From positions 1 to 11,350 of the forward strand of contig CAZIUB010000092.1 in NCBI GenBank assembly GCA_964542425.1: a stretch of 11,350 bases of DNA, given 5' to 3'. The DNA is from Dongia_A sp964542425. Lineage in GTDB: Bacteria > Pseudomonadota > Alphaproteobacteria > Dongiales > Dongiaceae. The translations under genes and the position numbers were made by a program. Shown here piece by piece: positions 1 through 8,126 of this stretch; the stretch's first letter is position 1, and each line of letters begins with the position of its first letter. The notes below the pieces were generated by a model, which ran no database searches, was not told where the DNA came from, and saw only the letters and a program-made list of their open reading frames with translations.

Positions 1-54
1 ACGCCCGAGCCGCGCCCGAATACCGCGATCTCGGCGCAAAAGAGCGCCGATCAA

Positions 55-130
55 GCCAAATACACACCACGCACAAGCAGAAAAGTCACAAAAATCAGCC
101 TTAAATCTTCAAACTTCAATTTATTCAGAG
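55..130 (+). promoter_or_regulatory. A+T-rich leader upstream of the stress-protein gene
   Basis: This stretch is clearly richer in A+T than its surroundings, with runs such as caaaaatc, ttaaatcttc and caatttattc, and it lies just ahead of the universal stress protein gene. It is the likeliest place for that gene's promoter. I cannot pick out a convincing -35/-10 pair, so the call rests on composition and position only. Bases 1-54 show no recognisable gene; a short open frame there could be the tail of an upstream gene, but nothing supports that. Confidence 0.25.
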
Positions 131-191
131 GCTCCCTAGGCTTGAGGGCCGGCTTTCGATTCGGCCGCCGGGCAAGGGAGTTCCACGAACC

Positions 192-620
192 ATGTCCAGC
201 GATCGCCTGCTTTGCGCCACCGATGGGTCGCACTCGGCCGAGAAGGCGGTGGCCTTCGCCGTGCAGCTTGCGGCCAGGCTCGATGTGCCGCTCACCTTTC
301 TGGTGGTGATCAGCGGCGATGCGGCCGCGACCGCCCTGGTCTGGGACGAGGACCAGGTGCTGGCCGGCAATCTGCCCCCGGACAAGGAATTGCTGGCGGC
401 ACTCAAGACCGCGCTCGAGGCCGGAAGGCGCCGGGTGCGGCTGGTCCGCGCCCATGGCGACCAGGCGGCAAGTGCCATCGTCGATTACGCCGAGCGCAAT
501 TCCTATCACCACATCGTGGTCGGATCGGAGGGACGCACCGGGGCCAAGCGGATGCTGCTGGGCTCGGTCGCTCAGGACATCGTCTTGCGTGCCCATTGCC
601 CGGTCACCGTGGTGCGTTGA
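192..620 (+). CDS. Universal stress protein, UspA family
   Basis: This encodes a 142-residue single-domain Usp protein, the usual length for the family. Such proteins are cytoplasmic, often dimeric, bind ATP or related nucleotides, and accumulate under starvation or stress; their exact biochemical role is often unknown. The N-terminal strand carries the conserved Asp (ATDGS, Asp11). The C-terminal half has the nucleotide-binding signature G-x2-G-x9-G-S, at Gly111, Gly114, Gly124 and Ser125, followed by the terminal strand CPVTVVR. Keeping that motif suggests an ATP-binding member. The ATG is preceded by AAGGGAG at 174-180, a somewhat long spacing. The gene stands alone: 251 bp without a gene separate it from the next one, and an A+T-rich leader precedes it. 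Confidence 0.93.
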   Translation: MSSDRLLCATDGSHSAEKAVAFAVQLAARLDVPLTFLVVISGDAAATALVWDEDQVLAGNLPPDKELLAALKTALEAGRRRVRLVRAHGDQAASAIVDYAERNSYHHIVVGSEGRTGAKRMLLGSVAQDIVLRAHCPVTVVR

Positions 621-771
621 ACGGGCGCGGATTTATTATTGCGCGGCGCGCCACGATTCCGTTATGGTCGCTCCCCAGTTGAAACGGCGAACGCGTGCGT
701 TCATGTCCAGCTTGCGCCACCGACGAGGAATCCGACGACCGCTGTCAGAGGGGCCGGTCGGCCGCGCGCGA

Positions 772-806
772 GTTCCGGACCATCGCCATTAGCGGCGATC
801 CGGAAC
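772..806 (+). other. Strong hairpin between the stress-protein and GNAT genes
   Basis: Bases 772-778 (GTTCCGG) pair with 800-806 (CCGGAAC), and 782-787 (ATCGCC) pair with 794-799 (GGCGAT). A 3-base bulge (779-781) separates the two stems and the loop has 6 bases. No T-run follows, so it is not a classic intrinsic terminator. It lies 65 bp before the GNAT start and could be a leader structure or a terminator-like end for the stress-protein transcript. The rest of 621-871 shows nothing else I can name. Confidence 0.4.
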
Positions 807-871
807 CGGGCGGGTCGAAGGGCCATCGTGACAGCCACTTCTAAAACCCCCGACCTGGAAGGATCTCCGGC

Positions 872-1426
872 ATGCACCTCATCAAACCTGAAGGCCCCGC
901 GCTGGGCGCCGCCGTGGAGCGGCTCTACGACGACGTCTTTGGCCCGGCGCGGTTTCACAAGGCTTCCTACCTCTATCGCGAAGGAATCGAGGCGATTACC
1001 GAATTGTCCTTCGTGGTCTTCGAGGCGCAACGGCTAGTCGGCGGGATCCGTTATTGGCCGATCCTCATCGGCGATTGCGCCCGCCAGGCGCTGCTCCTGG
1101 GTCCGCTGGCGATCGCGCCGGACCGGGCCGGAAAGGGCATTGGTCGGGCGCTCGTCTTTCACACGCTGGAGATCGCCGCACGAATGGGCCACAATCTGGT
1201 GCTGCTGGTCGGCGATGTCGACTACTACCAGCGCTTCGGCTTCGTGCCGGCAAGCCCGCACGGCTTTTCCATGCCCGGCGAGACCAGGCCCGAGCGGCTG
1301 CAACTGGCGCCGCTTCGGCCCGGCATTCTCGGGCGCGTGATGGGCGAAATCCGGCACCGGCATTCCGCCCTGCCGGCAATCGGGGCCAACCAAGCCAAAC
1401 CCGCGCAGCGCGCCCGCGCGGGCTGA
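872..1426 (+). CDS. GNAT-family N-acetyltransferase (COG3153-like)
   Basis: This encodes a 184-residue acetyltransferase of the GNAT fold, which transfers an acetyl group from acetyl-CoA to an amine; the substrate cannot be read from sequence. The acetyl-CoA pyrophosphate-binding loop is RAGKGIGRAL (residues 85-94), matching the family's R/Q-x-x-G-x-G/A signature and following the strand LLLGPLAIAP. The segment LVGDVDYYQRFGF (residues 112-124) is typical of the YhbS/COG3153 branch and supplies the usual C-terminal Tyr. The tail after about residue 165 is rich in Ala and Arg and probably disordered. GGAAGGA at 857-863 lies 8 bases before the ATG and fixes the start. The gene converges with the antiporter gene, with 21 bp between their stop codons and no obvious terminator. 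Confidence 0.9.
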   Translation: MHLIKPEGPALGAAVERLYDDVFGPARFHKASYLYREGIEAITELSFVVFEAQRLVGGIRYWPILIGDCARQALLLGPLAIAPDRAGKGIGRALVFHTLEIAARMGHNLVLLVGDVDYYQRFGFVPASPHGFSMPGETRPERLQLAPLRPGILGRVMGEIRHRHSALPAIGANQAKPAQRARAG

Positions 1427-1447
1427 TACCAACTCCTGGAACCTAGA

Positions 1448-3928
1448 TTATCTCTTGTCGGGGCCGAGGCGTTCGGCCGCCACCTGTTCGATCGTGGCCT
1501 TGAGCTGGGCGTTGCGGCCGAGCAATTCCTGGAAGTCGCGGGCCTTCAATTCCAGGAGCCGGCAATAGCCGAGCGCCACCACGTCGGCGTTCCTGGGCTG
1601 GCCGGTCAGGAGCGCCAGTTCGCCGAAGAATTGGCCGCTGCCCAATTCGATCGAATGGCCGTGGACCAGCACCGAGACCGCGCCCGAGGCGATGAAGTAC
1701 ATGGCCTCGCCGCGATCACCCCGGCGCACGATCGTTTCATCGGGGAGCGCGAAACGCGGCCTGGTCAGGCGCGCGATGCGCTCCTTGATCGCCGGGTCGA
1801 GATCGGCGAACAGCGGCACCCGCCCGATCAGCTGGGGCGCGGTCAGTTCGATATCGAGGCGCGGTCGCTGGTCGAGATCGGCCCAGCGCTCCTCGCGGTC
1901 GCGTTCCAGCGCGTCCGCCACCTCGCCGCTGATGATCGCGCGCTCGGTCAGTTCGGCGGTGTGCCGGGCTTCCAATTGCCGAGCGATGCGGCCGAGATAC
2001 CGGGCCTGCACGTCGCGGGCGTAATCGGGATATTGCAGGCGCAAGGCCGTCATCGCCGCATCGACCAGGCGGAGGCGCCCAATCACCATCTGGCGGATCT
2101 CGGCGGCGGCCTCCTCGCCCAGGATGGCCGCCAGCCGTTCACGGCTGAAGTTCAGCAATTCGCCGATCACCAGGCGGCGATTGAGCAGGATCTCGAATCG
2201 CTCGGCGAGCGCCACCGCAAGCCAGCCCTCGAAACCGATCAGGCGATTGAGCCTGACCGCCATCCGCAATCGCCAATCGTGGCCGATCGCCGATTGGGCG
2301 GCACTCATGTATCCGATGCGCCCGATCGATCGGGCGGCCTCGCGCTGTTTCACCACCTCGGCCAGCAAGCGAAAGGCCAGCGATCGCGGCATGATCCCTG
2401 ATCTGAAGTTCTCGAGATATCGCATCTCCTCCTGGGCGCACAAGATGGTGAGCCCGATCGACAGAAGATGGTCCAGTTTCAACCCGCCGCCCTCGAGCCT
2501 TTGATCGAGGCGGCGCATCTGCTCGCCGTAGCGCCCGAAAACGGTCTCGACCACGCGCGGATCCAGAATCTCGCGCCGGGCGATCGCGTGCAATTCGGCC
2601 TCGATCTCCTTGATCGCCAAGGACAACGCCCGGTCGCGCAGGCCCCGATCGCGGGCCGACAGCCGGTCCAGGCGCAGCCAATGCATGAGCAGGCGCAAGG
2701 TGGAGCCATTGACGAACAGGGTCAGCAGCACGAAGCCGGTGACGGAGATGGCGATGAACCGCTTCACCGCATCGGGCGCGCCCGGATGCTCAAGGATGGC
2801 GAGCGCCAGCGCGAGCGAGACGGCACCGCGCAAGCCCCCCCACAGCACCACCACCTTCATCCGGTTGTTGATGCGAGCGCCGATGCCCACCGCCGAGAGG
2901 GCCGGCAGCAATCCGCCCACGACGATCGCCCGGGCAACCAGGGTCGCGAAATAGACCGCCAGGATCAGCCCCAGATCGACCAAATTGGTGTTGGCCAGGA
3001 TCCTGGGCACCAGCATCGCGGCCATGATGAAAATCAGCGAATTGGCCCAGAATCCCAATTGCCCCCACACGCCCTCCAGTTGCTCGTAGGTGTGCGGAGA
3101 CATCTGGGTGCGTCCGAGTGCGCCCACGGTCAGCGCCGCGGCAACGCAGGAAACGACCCCCGACACATGCAGGTAATGCTCGGGAATGAAGAAGGCGAGA
3201 TAGGCGAGCGCCACCGTCAGAGTGATCTCGGCCTGGCTGACCCGCCGCAACATCGGGAACACCGCGCAGGCGATGAGGCCCATGGCCCAGCCGGCGAGCG
3301 CCCCACCGAGGAAACTCGCCGTGAACCGGATCACCACCTGGACCCAGGCCGCTTCCTCGCCGCTGACCAGGATGCCAAGCAGCATGGAGCTGAGTGCGAT
3401 CGCTGCGGCGTCGTTGAGCAGGCTCTCGCCTTCGACCAGGGTCATCAGGCGCTTGGGCGCGCCGATCTCGCGAAAAATGCCGATCACGGCGGCCGGGTCG
3501 GTGGTGGCCACGATCGAGCCCAACAACAGGCAGGCGATGAAACCGTATTCCGACAGGCCGGAGAGCGCCAGGCCGACGACGAAGGTGCAGACCACCACCG
3601 CCACCACCGCCATCAACAGGATGGGCGCCCAATCCTCGACCAGGCGGCGCACATCGACGGCGAGCGCGGCCTCGAACAGCAGGACCGGCAGGAAGATGAT
3701 GATGAAGGCCTCGGAGGAAATCCTGAGCTCCGACAAGGCACGCAGGAAGTCGGTGGCGATCATCGAACCCGGACCGCCCCCGGTCAAAACCAGGATTCCA
3801 AGAATGCTCCCCGCCACCGCCAGCAGCACCGAATAGGGGAGCCTGAGCCGGCGCGCGAGCGGCGGCAGCAGGCTGGTCAGCGCCAGCAATCCAGTGAGGC
3901 CGAAGACGATCAGGCCGATGTCGTGCAT
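1448..3928 (-). CDS. CPA1-type Na+/H+ antiporter with C-terminal cyclic-nucleotide-binding domain
   Basis: This encodes an 826-residue inner-membrane cation/proton antiporter fused to a cAMP-receptor-type domain. Residues ~1-415 are about a dozen hydrophobic helices with CPA1 hallmarks: FEAALAVD (~85-92), TDPAA (~143-147), ESLLND with the Asn172-Asp173 pair of electroneutral NhaP/NHE-like exchangers, and GGLRGAVSLALAL (~364-376). Residues ~420-700 form a long charged, helical cytoplasmic region. Residues ~700-820 form a CNB domain with the phosphate-binding cassette FGELALLTGQPRNA; Glu770 and Arg779, spaced as in PKA, would bind the cyclic phosphate and ribose. Asn follows the Arg where Ala, Ser or Thr is usual. 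I chose the ATG at 3928 because AGGGGG sits just upstream and the protein then starts directly with a membrane helix. A longer frame from a GTG at 4057 would translate repeat DNA. The adenylate cyclase gene lies upstream on the same strand, so cAMP gating is a reasonable inference. Confidence 0.92.
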   Translation of the reverse strand: MHDIGLIVFGLTGLLALTSLLPPLARRLRLPYSVLLAVAGSILGILVLTGGGPGSMIATDFLRALSELRISSEAFIIIFLPVLLFEAALAVDVRRLVEDWAPILLMAVVAVVVCTFVVGLALSGLSEYGFIACLLLGSIVATTDPAAVIGIFREIGAPKRLMTLVEGESLLNDAAAIALSSMLLGILVSGEEAAWVQVVIRFTASFLGGALAGWAMGLIACAVFPMLRRVSQAEITLTVALAYLAFFIPEHYLHVSGVVSCVAAALTVGALGRTQMSPHTYEQLEGVWGQLGFWANSLIFIMAAMLVPRILANTNLVDLGLILAVYFATLVARAIVVGGLLPALSAVGIGARINNRMKVVVLWGGLRGAVSLALALAILEHPGAPDAVKRFIAISVTGFVLLTLFVNGSTLRLLMHWLRLDRLSARDRGLRDRALSLAIKEIEAELHAIARREILDPRVVETVFGRYGEQMRRLDQRLEGGGLKLDHLLSIGLTILCAQEEMRYLENFRSGIMPRSLAFRLLAEVVKQREAARSIGRIGYMSAAQSAIGHDWRLRMAVRLNRLIGFEGWLAVALAERFEILLNRRLVIGELLNFSRERLAAILGEEAAAEIRQMVIGRLRLVDAAMTALRLQYPDYARDVQARYLGRIARQLEARHTAELTERAIISGEVADALERDREERWADLDQRPRLDIELTAPQLIGRVPLFADLDPAIKERIARLTRPRFALPDETIVRRGDRGEAMYFIASGAVSVLVHGHSIELGSGQFFGELALLTGQPRNADVVALGYCRLLELKARDFQELLGRNAQLKATIEQVAAERLGPDKR

Positions 3929-3935
3929 GCCCCCT

Positions 3936-4077
3936 AGTCCCCGCCGCCACGGATGGGTGATAAGGCAATTCGACACCGCCAGTGCACGCCGGCGGGTATT
4001 GTGATCGGACGGAATGCGCCAACTTTCGTGGAACGATGGGTTCGTTTCATGGATCACGCATTTTCGAAAGTTGGCCC
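3936..4077 (+). repeat. Palindromic repeat unit A (two-hairpin intergenic element)
   Basis: This is the first of two tandem units. Arm CCCGCCG (3940-3946) pairs with CGGCGGG (3990-3996) to form hairpin 1. GCCAACTTTCG (4018-4028) pairs with CGAAAGTTGGC (4065-4075) to form hairpin 2. The 36-base loop of hairpin 2 (4029-4064) is identical in unit B. The loop of hairpin 1 has diverged from units B and C. The unit begins 8 bases upstream of the antiporter start codon. It encodes no plausible protein, though frames through it stay open on both strands. Confidence 0.85.
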
Positions 4078-4220
4078 AGTACCCGCCGTCGCTGACGGTT
4101 GAATCGAGCCAAATGGTCCGATCCCTGCACGCCGGCGGGTACTATCGTTTGGTAATATGTGCCAACTTTCGTGGAACGATGGGTTCGTTTCATGGATCAC
4201 GCATTTTCGAAAGTTGGCAC
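4078..4220 (+). repeat. Palindromic repeat unit B
   Basis: This is the best-formed unit. GTACCCGCCG (4079-4088) and CGGCGGGTAC (4133-4142) are a perfect 10-bp inverted pair. GTGCCAACTTTCG (4159-4171) and CGAAAGTTGGCAC (4208-4220) are a perfect 13-bp pair around the same 36-base loop as unit A. The unit abuts unit A directly, giving a 143-base period, and ends 6 bases before the cyclase stop codon. Together A and B fill nearly the whole 298-bp cyclase-antiporter gap, so two strong hairpins per unit would sit in any joint transcript. Confidence 0.88.
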
Positions 4221-4226
4221 TGGCCT

Positions 4227-6467
4227 TTATCCGGACTTGGACGTGGCAACGTAGACACCGTCCCAATCGGAAGGCGGGGGTTCGCGGCGGAATTCCTCGA
4301 TGCGATGGGCCATTATCGGGTAGTAGCCGGCAAGCGTTGCCGGTGCCAGGGCGCGACATTCGGCAAGCGCTGCCTCGGCCTGGCCCCAATCCATACCTCG
4401 ATAGGCGGCGAGAAAGGTCGCATGGCGCGCGGCCAGCGACTTGAATTCCGGCGCTTGGGCCGGACCGTCGCCCCCTAGCCCGGTGAAGATCCGGATCGGC
4501 CGCACCTTGCCCTTGACGCGCACGGAATCGATTTCGAGGAGCGCCAGATCGGGTGCGGCCAGCGCGGTTTCCTCGCCGATCACTAGATCGACGCCATAGC
4601 TTTGCGACAGCGCTTCCAGCCGCGAGGCGATGTTGACCGCGTCGCCCAGCACCGAATAATCGAAGCGCTGGTCCGAGCCCATGTTGCCCACGCAGCAGGG
4701 CCCGGTGTTGAGGCCGATTCCGGCCCGGAGTTCGATCGCGCGCCCGCTGCCCGCCGCGGCCTCTTGGCGCATTTTCGCGTTGATCCGGGTCAAGCCATCG
4801 CGCATGGCGTAGGCGGCCAGAATCGCCTTGCGCGGATGCTGGGCCACGTCCAGGGGCGCGTTCCAGAAGGCCATCACGCAATCGCCGATGTATTTGTCGA
4901 TGGTGCCCTCGTTGGCCTGGATGATTCCGGTCATCGGTGTCAGATAGGAATTGATGAATTGGGTAAGCGCCTGGGGATCGAGCGATTCCGAGATCTTGGT
5001 GAAGCCGCGAATGTCCGAGAACATGAGGGTCAGGTCGCGCATCTCGCCGCCCAGCTTCAATTGTTCGGGATGTTCGCTCAATTGGTCGACCAGGACCGGC
5101 GAGAGATAGCGCGAGAAGGCGTTGCGGACCTGTCGCTTCTCGCGCTCGGTGCGCAGGAAATTCACCAGAGTGCCGCCCAGGAACAGCACCGCCACCACCA
5201 ATGCCGGATAAACCGGATCGAACAGGAAGCCCTTTGCCCTGAACGCCCACCACGAACCGCTGACGGCCAGCGCCAGCGCCATGAGCGCCACGGCGAGGCC
5301 GGGAATGGCGCTGCGCCGGCGCAAGGCCACCAGCAGGACCGCCCCGAAGCCAAGCAGGAAACCGCCTTCGGCCAGCCCCGCCCAATAGGGCCGGTTCAGA
5401 TAGGTGCCGCTCAAGATTTGCTCCAACACCTGGGCATGGATCGTGACCCCCGGCGTGAAGGGCGTGTTGGGCGTGGTGCGGATGTCCTTCAGGCCTTCGA
5501 CGGTCGCGCCGATGAGGATGATGCGCCCGGAAACCATTCCGGCATCGAAATCCGGCCGCAAAACATCGGCCACCGGAAAATAACGCTCGGCGACATGGCC
5601 GGAATCATGGAGCAGCAGCTCGCCGCGCGCGTTCACCGGGATGATCGCCTCGCCGATCCGCATCTTGGCGATGCCCGCGACCTCTCCCGCGCCGAACTCG
5701 CCGCTGCCGCTGGACATCTTGACTTGCGCGGTCTGGCCGCCCAGCGCCAGGCGCAAGGACTCCGCCGCCAGATTGGTATAGAGCCGGCCACCGATCGCGG
5801 CCAACATCGGAATACGCCGGATCACCCCGTCGAAATCGGGAATACCGGCGTGCACTTCGCCAAGGCCCGGTGCCGCCGCCATCAATTCCGGCAATGGCGT
5901 CACCGCCCTCGAGGCCCCGACGACGTAATCCTCGGGCGGATGATCGGCCGCGCCGATGACCGCCACGCCGAATTTTTCCGGGATGGGATAGTTCTCCTGA
6001 TCCTCGGGCGTGTCCAGATAGGCGAAGGCCAGGATTGCCGGCGCCCTGGCCAGGGATTGGGCGAACAGGCGATCCGGGTCGGGCAATTGCGCGATTTCGG
6101 CCCTCGCCGCATCATAGTCGGGGCCCTCGGGAAGGTTTTCGATCAGTGCCTTGGGCGCGGTCCGGTCGGGCTCGGCGAAGATCACGTCGAAGGCGATCGC
6201 CGCCGCCCCCAGTTCGGTCAGTCGATCGGTGATCCTGGCCAGAGTCGCGCGCGACCACGGCCATTGGCCAAGCTGGTCCAGCGAGCTTTCGTCGATCGCG
6301 GCGATGCGCACCGGGAATTCCGGCGACCAGGCGCGCGGCGCCAACCTCTGATAGGTATCGAAGGCGAGATTGCGCAATTGCTGGATGGGGACGGGATCGA
6401 GATTGCGGACATAGAGCGCGCCGATAAGCACCAGGGCGCCGATCAAGATGTCCGAACCGCGTTTCAT
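4227..6467 (-). CDS. CHASE2-domain class III adenylate cyclase
   Basis: This encodes a 746-residue membrane receptor cyclase expected to make cAMP from ATP. A signal-anchor helix lies at ~7-20, then a periplasmic CHASE2 sensor domain (~25-350, with the characteristic IAAIDESSLDQLGQWPWSR and AIAFDVIFAEPDR segments). Three membrane helices follow (~362-382, 388-408, 419-437), then the cyclase domain (~475-660). Metal-binding aspartates are Asp485 (FSDIRGFT) and Asp529 (KYIGD). Lys525 is the base-specifying Lys, and Asn612 and Arg616 (NIASR) are the transition-state residues. Ser605, in DYSVLGD, sits where class IIIa enzymes have Asp, which fits a class IIIb-like adenylate cyclase. The last ~75 residues look TPR-like and end in the common PPSDWDGVY tail. 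All catalytic residues are present. The ATG at 6467 follows GGGGGGAAG. The gene is divergent from the GGT-like gene and upstream of the CNB-domain antiporter. The CHASE2 ligand is unknown. Confidence 0.94.
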   Translation of the reverse strand: MKRGSDILIGALVLIGALYVRNLDPVPIQQLRNLAFDTYQRLAPRAWSPEFPVRIAAIDESSLDQLGQWPWSRATLARITDRLTELGAAAIAFDVIFAEPDRTAPKALIENLPEGPDYDAARAEIAQLPDPDRLFAQSLARAPAILAFAYLDTPEDQENYPIPEKFGVAVIGAADHPPEDYVVGASRAVTPLPELMAAAPGLGEVHAGIPDFDGVIRRIPMLAAIGGRLYTNLAAESLRLALGGQTAQVKMSSGSGEFGAGEVAGIAKMRIGEAIIPVNARGELLLHDSGHVAERYFPVADVLRPDFDAGMVSGRIILIGATVEGLKDIRTTPNTPFTPGVTIHAQVLEQILSGTYLNRPYWAGLAEGGFLLGFGAVLLVALRRRSAIPGLAVALMALALAVSGSWWAFRAKGFLFDPVYPALVVAVLFLGGTLVNFLRTEREKRQVRNAFSRYLSPVLVDQLSEHPEQLKLGGEMRDLTLMFSDIRGFTKISESLDPQALTQFINSYLTPMTGIIQANEGTIDKYIGDCVMAFWNAPLDVAQHPRKAILAAYAMRDGLTRINAKMRQEAAAGSGRAIELRAGIGLNTGPCCVGNMGSDQRFDYSVLGDAVNIASRLEALSQSYGVDLVIGEETALAAPDLALLEIDSVRVKGKVRPIRIFTGLGGDGPAQAPEFKSLAARHATFLAAYRGMDWGQAEAALAECRALAPATLAGYYPIMAHRIEEFRREPPPSDWDGVYVATSKSG

Positions 6468-6533
6468 CCACTTCCCCCCAGCCTATTGGCAGTCTAGCAT
6501 CGGAGCCGGGCAAGAAAAGGGGCCGAGTCCGAG
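6468..6533. promoter_or_regulatory. Shared upstream region of the divergent cyclase and GGT-like genes
   Basis: These 66 bp separate two divergent genes, so both promoters, or the 5' leaders of promoters lying within the genes, must be here or very close. The cyclase Shine-Dalgarno reads GGGGGGAAG on the minus strand, a few bases before its ATG. For the + strand gene the only candidate is AAAAGGGG (6515-6522), 11 bases before the GTG. No operator palindrome stands out. Confidence 0.4.
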
Positions 6534-8126
6534 GTGTTACACTTCGCGCCACAACACGAGTATCGAAAGCCGGTCGTTGTCTCGCAGGACGGCCTGGTCG
6601 CCGCGCAATCCAAGGATGCGGCGGCGATCGGGGCCTCGATCCTGGCCATGGGCGGCAATGCCGCCGATGCCACGGTCGCGGTCAGCCTGGCCCTTGGCGT
6701 GGTCGAGCCATGGATGAGCGGTCTTGGCGGGGGCGGCTATGCGATGTTCCGCGATGGCCAATCGGGCGCCACCTTGTGCCTGGATTTCGGCATGGTGGCG
6801 CCGCGCCGACTGAACCCCGCCGATTACCCGCTGACCGGCGCCAAATCGACCGAGGGTCTGTTTACCTGGCCTTCCGTGCTCGAGGATCGCAATCTTAAGG
6901 GCCCCTACTCGATCGCGGTCCCGGGCCTGGTCGCGGGATTGGCGCTGGCCCACCGTACCTATGGGTCGCTGCCCTGGAGCAAGATCCTTGCCCCGGTCAT
7001 CGAACTTGCCGAGGCCGGGCTGCCGATCGATTGGTACGGCACGCTGTCGATTCTGTCCGAAGCGCGGGAATTGGCGCAGTTTCCGGTCGCCAAGAAGCTC
7101 TATCTCAAGGAGCGCCTGCCGCCATTGCCGGCGCTCGATGGATCGACGCGACGTCTGGAAATGCCGAAACTGGTCGAAACCTTGAAGGCGCTCTCCAAGA
7201 AGGACGGTCCGGCCGGTTTCTATCATGGCAAGCTGGCGCGCCGATTGGTCGAAGATCTGGTCGAGGCCGGCTCCAAAATCGAAATGAAGGACCTGGAGAC
7301 CTATGGCGCGCAGATCGTCCGTTCGATGGAAATCACCTATCGGGACGCCCGCATCCATGCCCCGGGCGGATTGACCGCCGGGCCGACGCTCGCGCATGTG
7401 CTCGGCCTCTGGCAGGGGGCCATAGCCAGTCCTATCGCCAAGGACATGTCGTTGGGGCGTATCTACCGCGCCTTCGATCAGGGCCTGGAGGCCGCCTATC
7501 GCGATCGCCTGACCAAGATGGGCGCGGGCGAGCCGCCATCAGGCGGGGGTTGCACCAGCCATTTCTGCATCGTCGACAAGCGCGGCAACATGGTGTCGTG
7601 GACCCAAACCCTATTGTCGCGCTTCGGATCGAAGGTGATCTCGCCGTCGACCGGCATCCTGATGAACAACGGGATCATGTGGTTCGATCCCGTCGCGCAT
7701 CGACCGAATTCGATCATGCCGGGGCGCCGGCCGCTCACCAATATGTGCCCGGTGATCGCGCTTTCGCCACGGCTGGGCGCGGTGGCGCTGGGCGCGTCGG
7801 GCGGACGCAAGATCATGCCGGCGGTGGCGCAAATCCTTTCCTTCCTGATCGATTTCAAGATGGACCTGGAACAGGCCTTCCAACAGCCGCGCATCGACAA
7901 TAGCGCCTCGGGAACGACGTTCATCGACCGGCGGCTGCCGGAGGGAGTTCGCGCGGTGATCGCCACCGGCCCGGCGGCGATCGTCGATCTGCTGCCCTAT
8001 CCCGCGCATTTCGCCAACCCGAGTGCCGCCATGATCGATTCCGAGGGCAATCGCCGGGGCGCGGTCGATCTTGCCTCGCCCTGGTCAGGCGTGGTGGCGG
8101 CGGAGATGTTCCAGGAAAAGGCCTAG
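6534..8126 (+). CDS. Gamma-glutamyltransferase-family Ntn-hydrolase, apparently cytoplasmic
   Basis: This encodes a 530-residue proenzyme of the GGT family. Such enzymes cut themselves before a conserved Thr, which becomes the nucleophile for hydrolysis or transfer of gamma-glutamyl or related acyl groups. The family start is clear: GLVAAQSKDAAAIGASIL, GGNAADATVA, then ALGVVEPWMSGLGGGG (~20-69). The self-cleavage site is GGGC/TSHF, making Thr341 the nucleophile, followed by IVDKRGNMVSWTQT. GASGGRK (420-426) matches the glycine-rich active-site loop. Two points differ from classical GGTs such as the E. coli enzyme. There is no signal peptide, and NNGIMWFDP and LTNMCP stand where NNEMDDF and SSM are usual. 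This resembles the YwrD-like branch, so the substrate may not be glutathione. The start is a GTG with a weak upstream site. The stop overlaps repeat unit C. Confidence 0.88.
   Translation: MLHFAPQHEYRKPVVVSQDGLVAAQSKDAAAIGASILAMGGNAADATVAVSLALGVVEPWMSGLGGGGYAMFRDGQSGATLCLDFGMVAPRRLNPADYPLTGAKSTEGLFTWPSVLEDRNLKGPYSIAVPGLVAGLALAHRTYGSLPWSKILAPVIELAEAGLPIDWYGTLSILSEARELAQFPVAKKLYLKERLPPLPALDGSTRRLEMPKLVETLKALSKKDGPAGFYHGKLARRLVEDLVEAGSKIEMKDLETYGAQIVRSMEITYRDARIHAPGGLTAGPTLAHVLGLWQGAIASPIAKDMSLGRIYRAFDQGLEAAYRDRLTKMGAGEPPSGGGCTSHFCIVDKRGNMVSWTQTLLSRFGSKVISPSTGILMNNGIMWFDPVAHRPNSIMPGRRPLTNMCPVIALSPRLGAVALGASGGRKIMPAVAQILSFLIDFKMDLEQAFQQPRIDNSASGTTFIDRRLPEGVRAVIATGPAAIVDLLPYPAHFANPSAAMIDSEGNRRGAVDLASPWSGVVAAEMFQEKA

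Noticed and set aside
1..101. Tail of an upstream + strand gene (frame beginning at base 3, ending in TAA near 100)
   Set aside because: The translation has no recognisable feature and mixed codon use. It is too short to support a call.
639..1037. Open frame on the + strand overlapping the start of the GNAT gene
   Set aside because: It is out of frame with the clear acetyltransferase and its translation is Arg/Pro/Ser-rich with no recognisable domain.
2468..3937. Long open frame on the + strand opposite the antiporter (489 codons)
   Set aside because: The product is a Gln/His/Asp/Arg-rich string with no hydrophobic core, antisense to well-conserved membrane helices.
3947..4132. Inversion of the first hairpin loop in unit A relative to unit B
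   Set aside because: The loop of A aligns about as well with B in direct as in reversed orientation, by hand. The signal is not decisive with two copies.
3936..4220. Tandem units A and B as a CRISPR array
   Set aside because: There are only two units of ~142 bp, abutting and without spacers, made of palindromes. No cas genes are near.
4602..6497. Very long open frame on the + strand opposite the cyclase gene (631 codons)
   Set aside because: Its translation is rich in Arg, Gln, His and Gly with no domain, and it is antisense to a clear CHASE2 cyclase. It is a by-product of GC-biased third codon positions.
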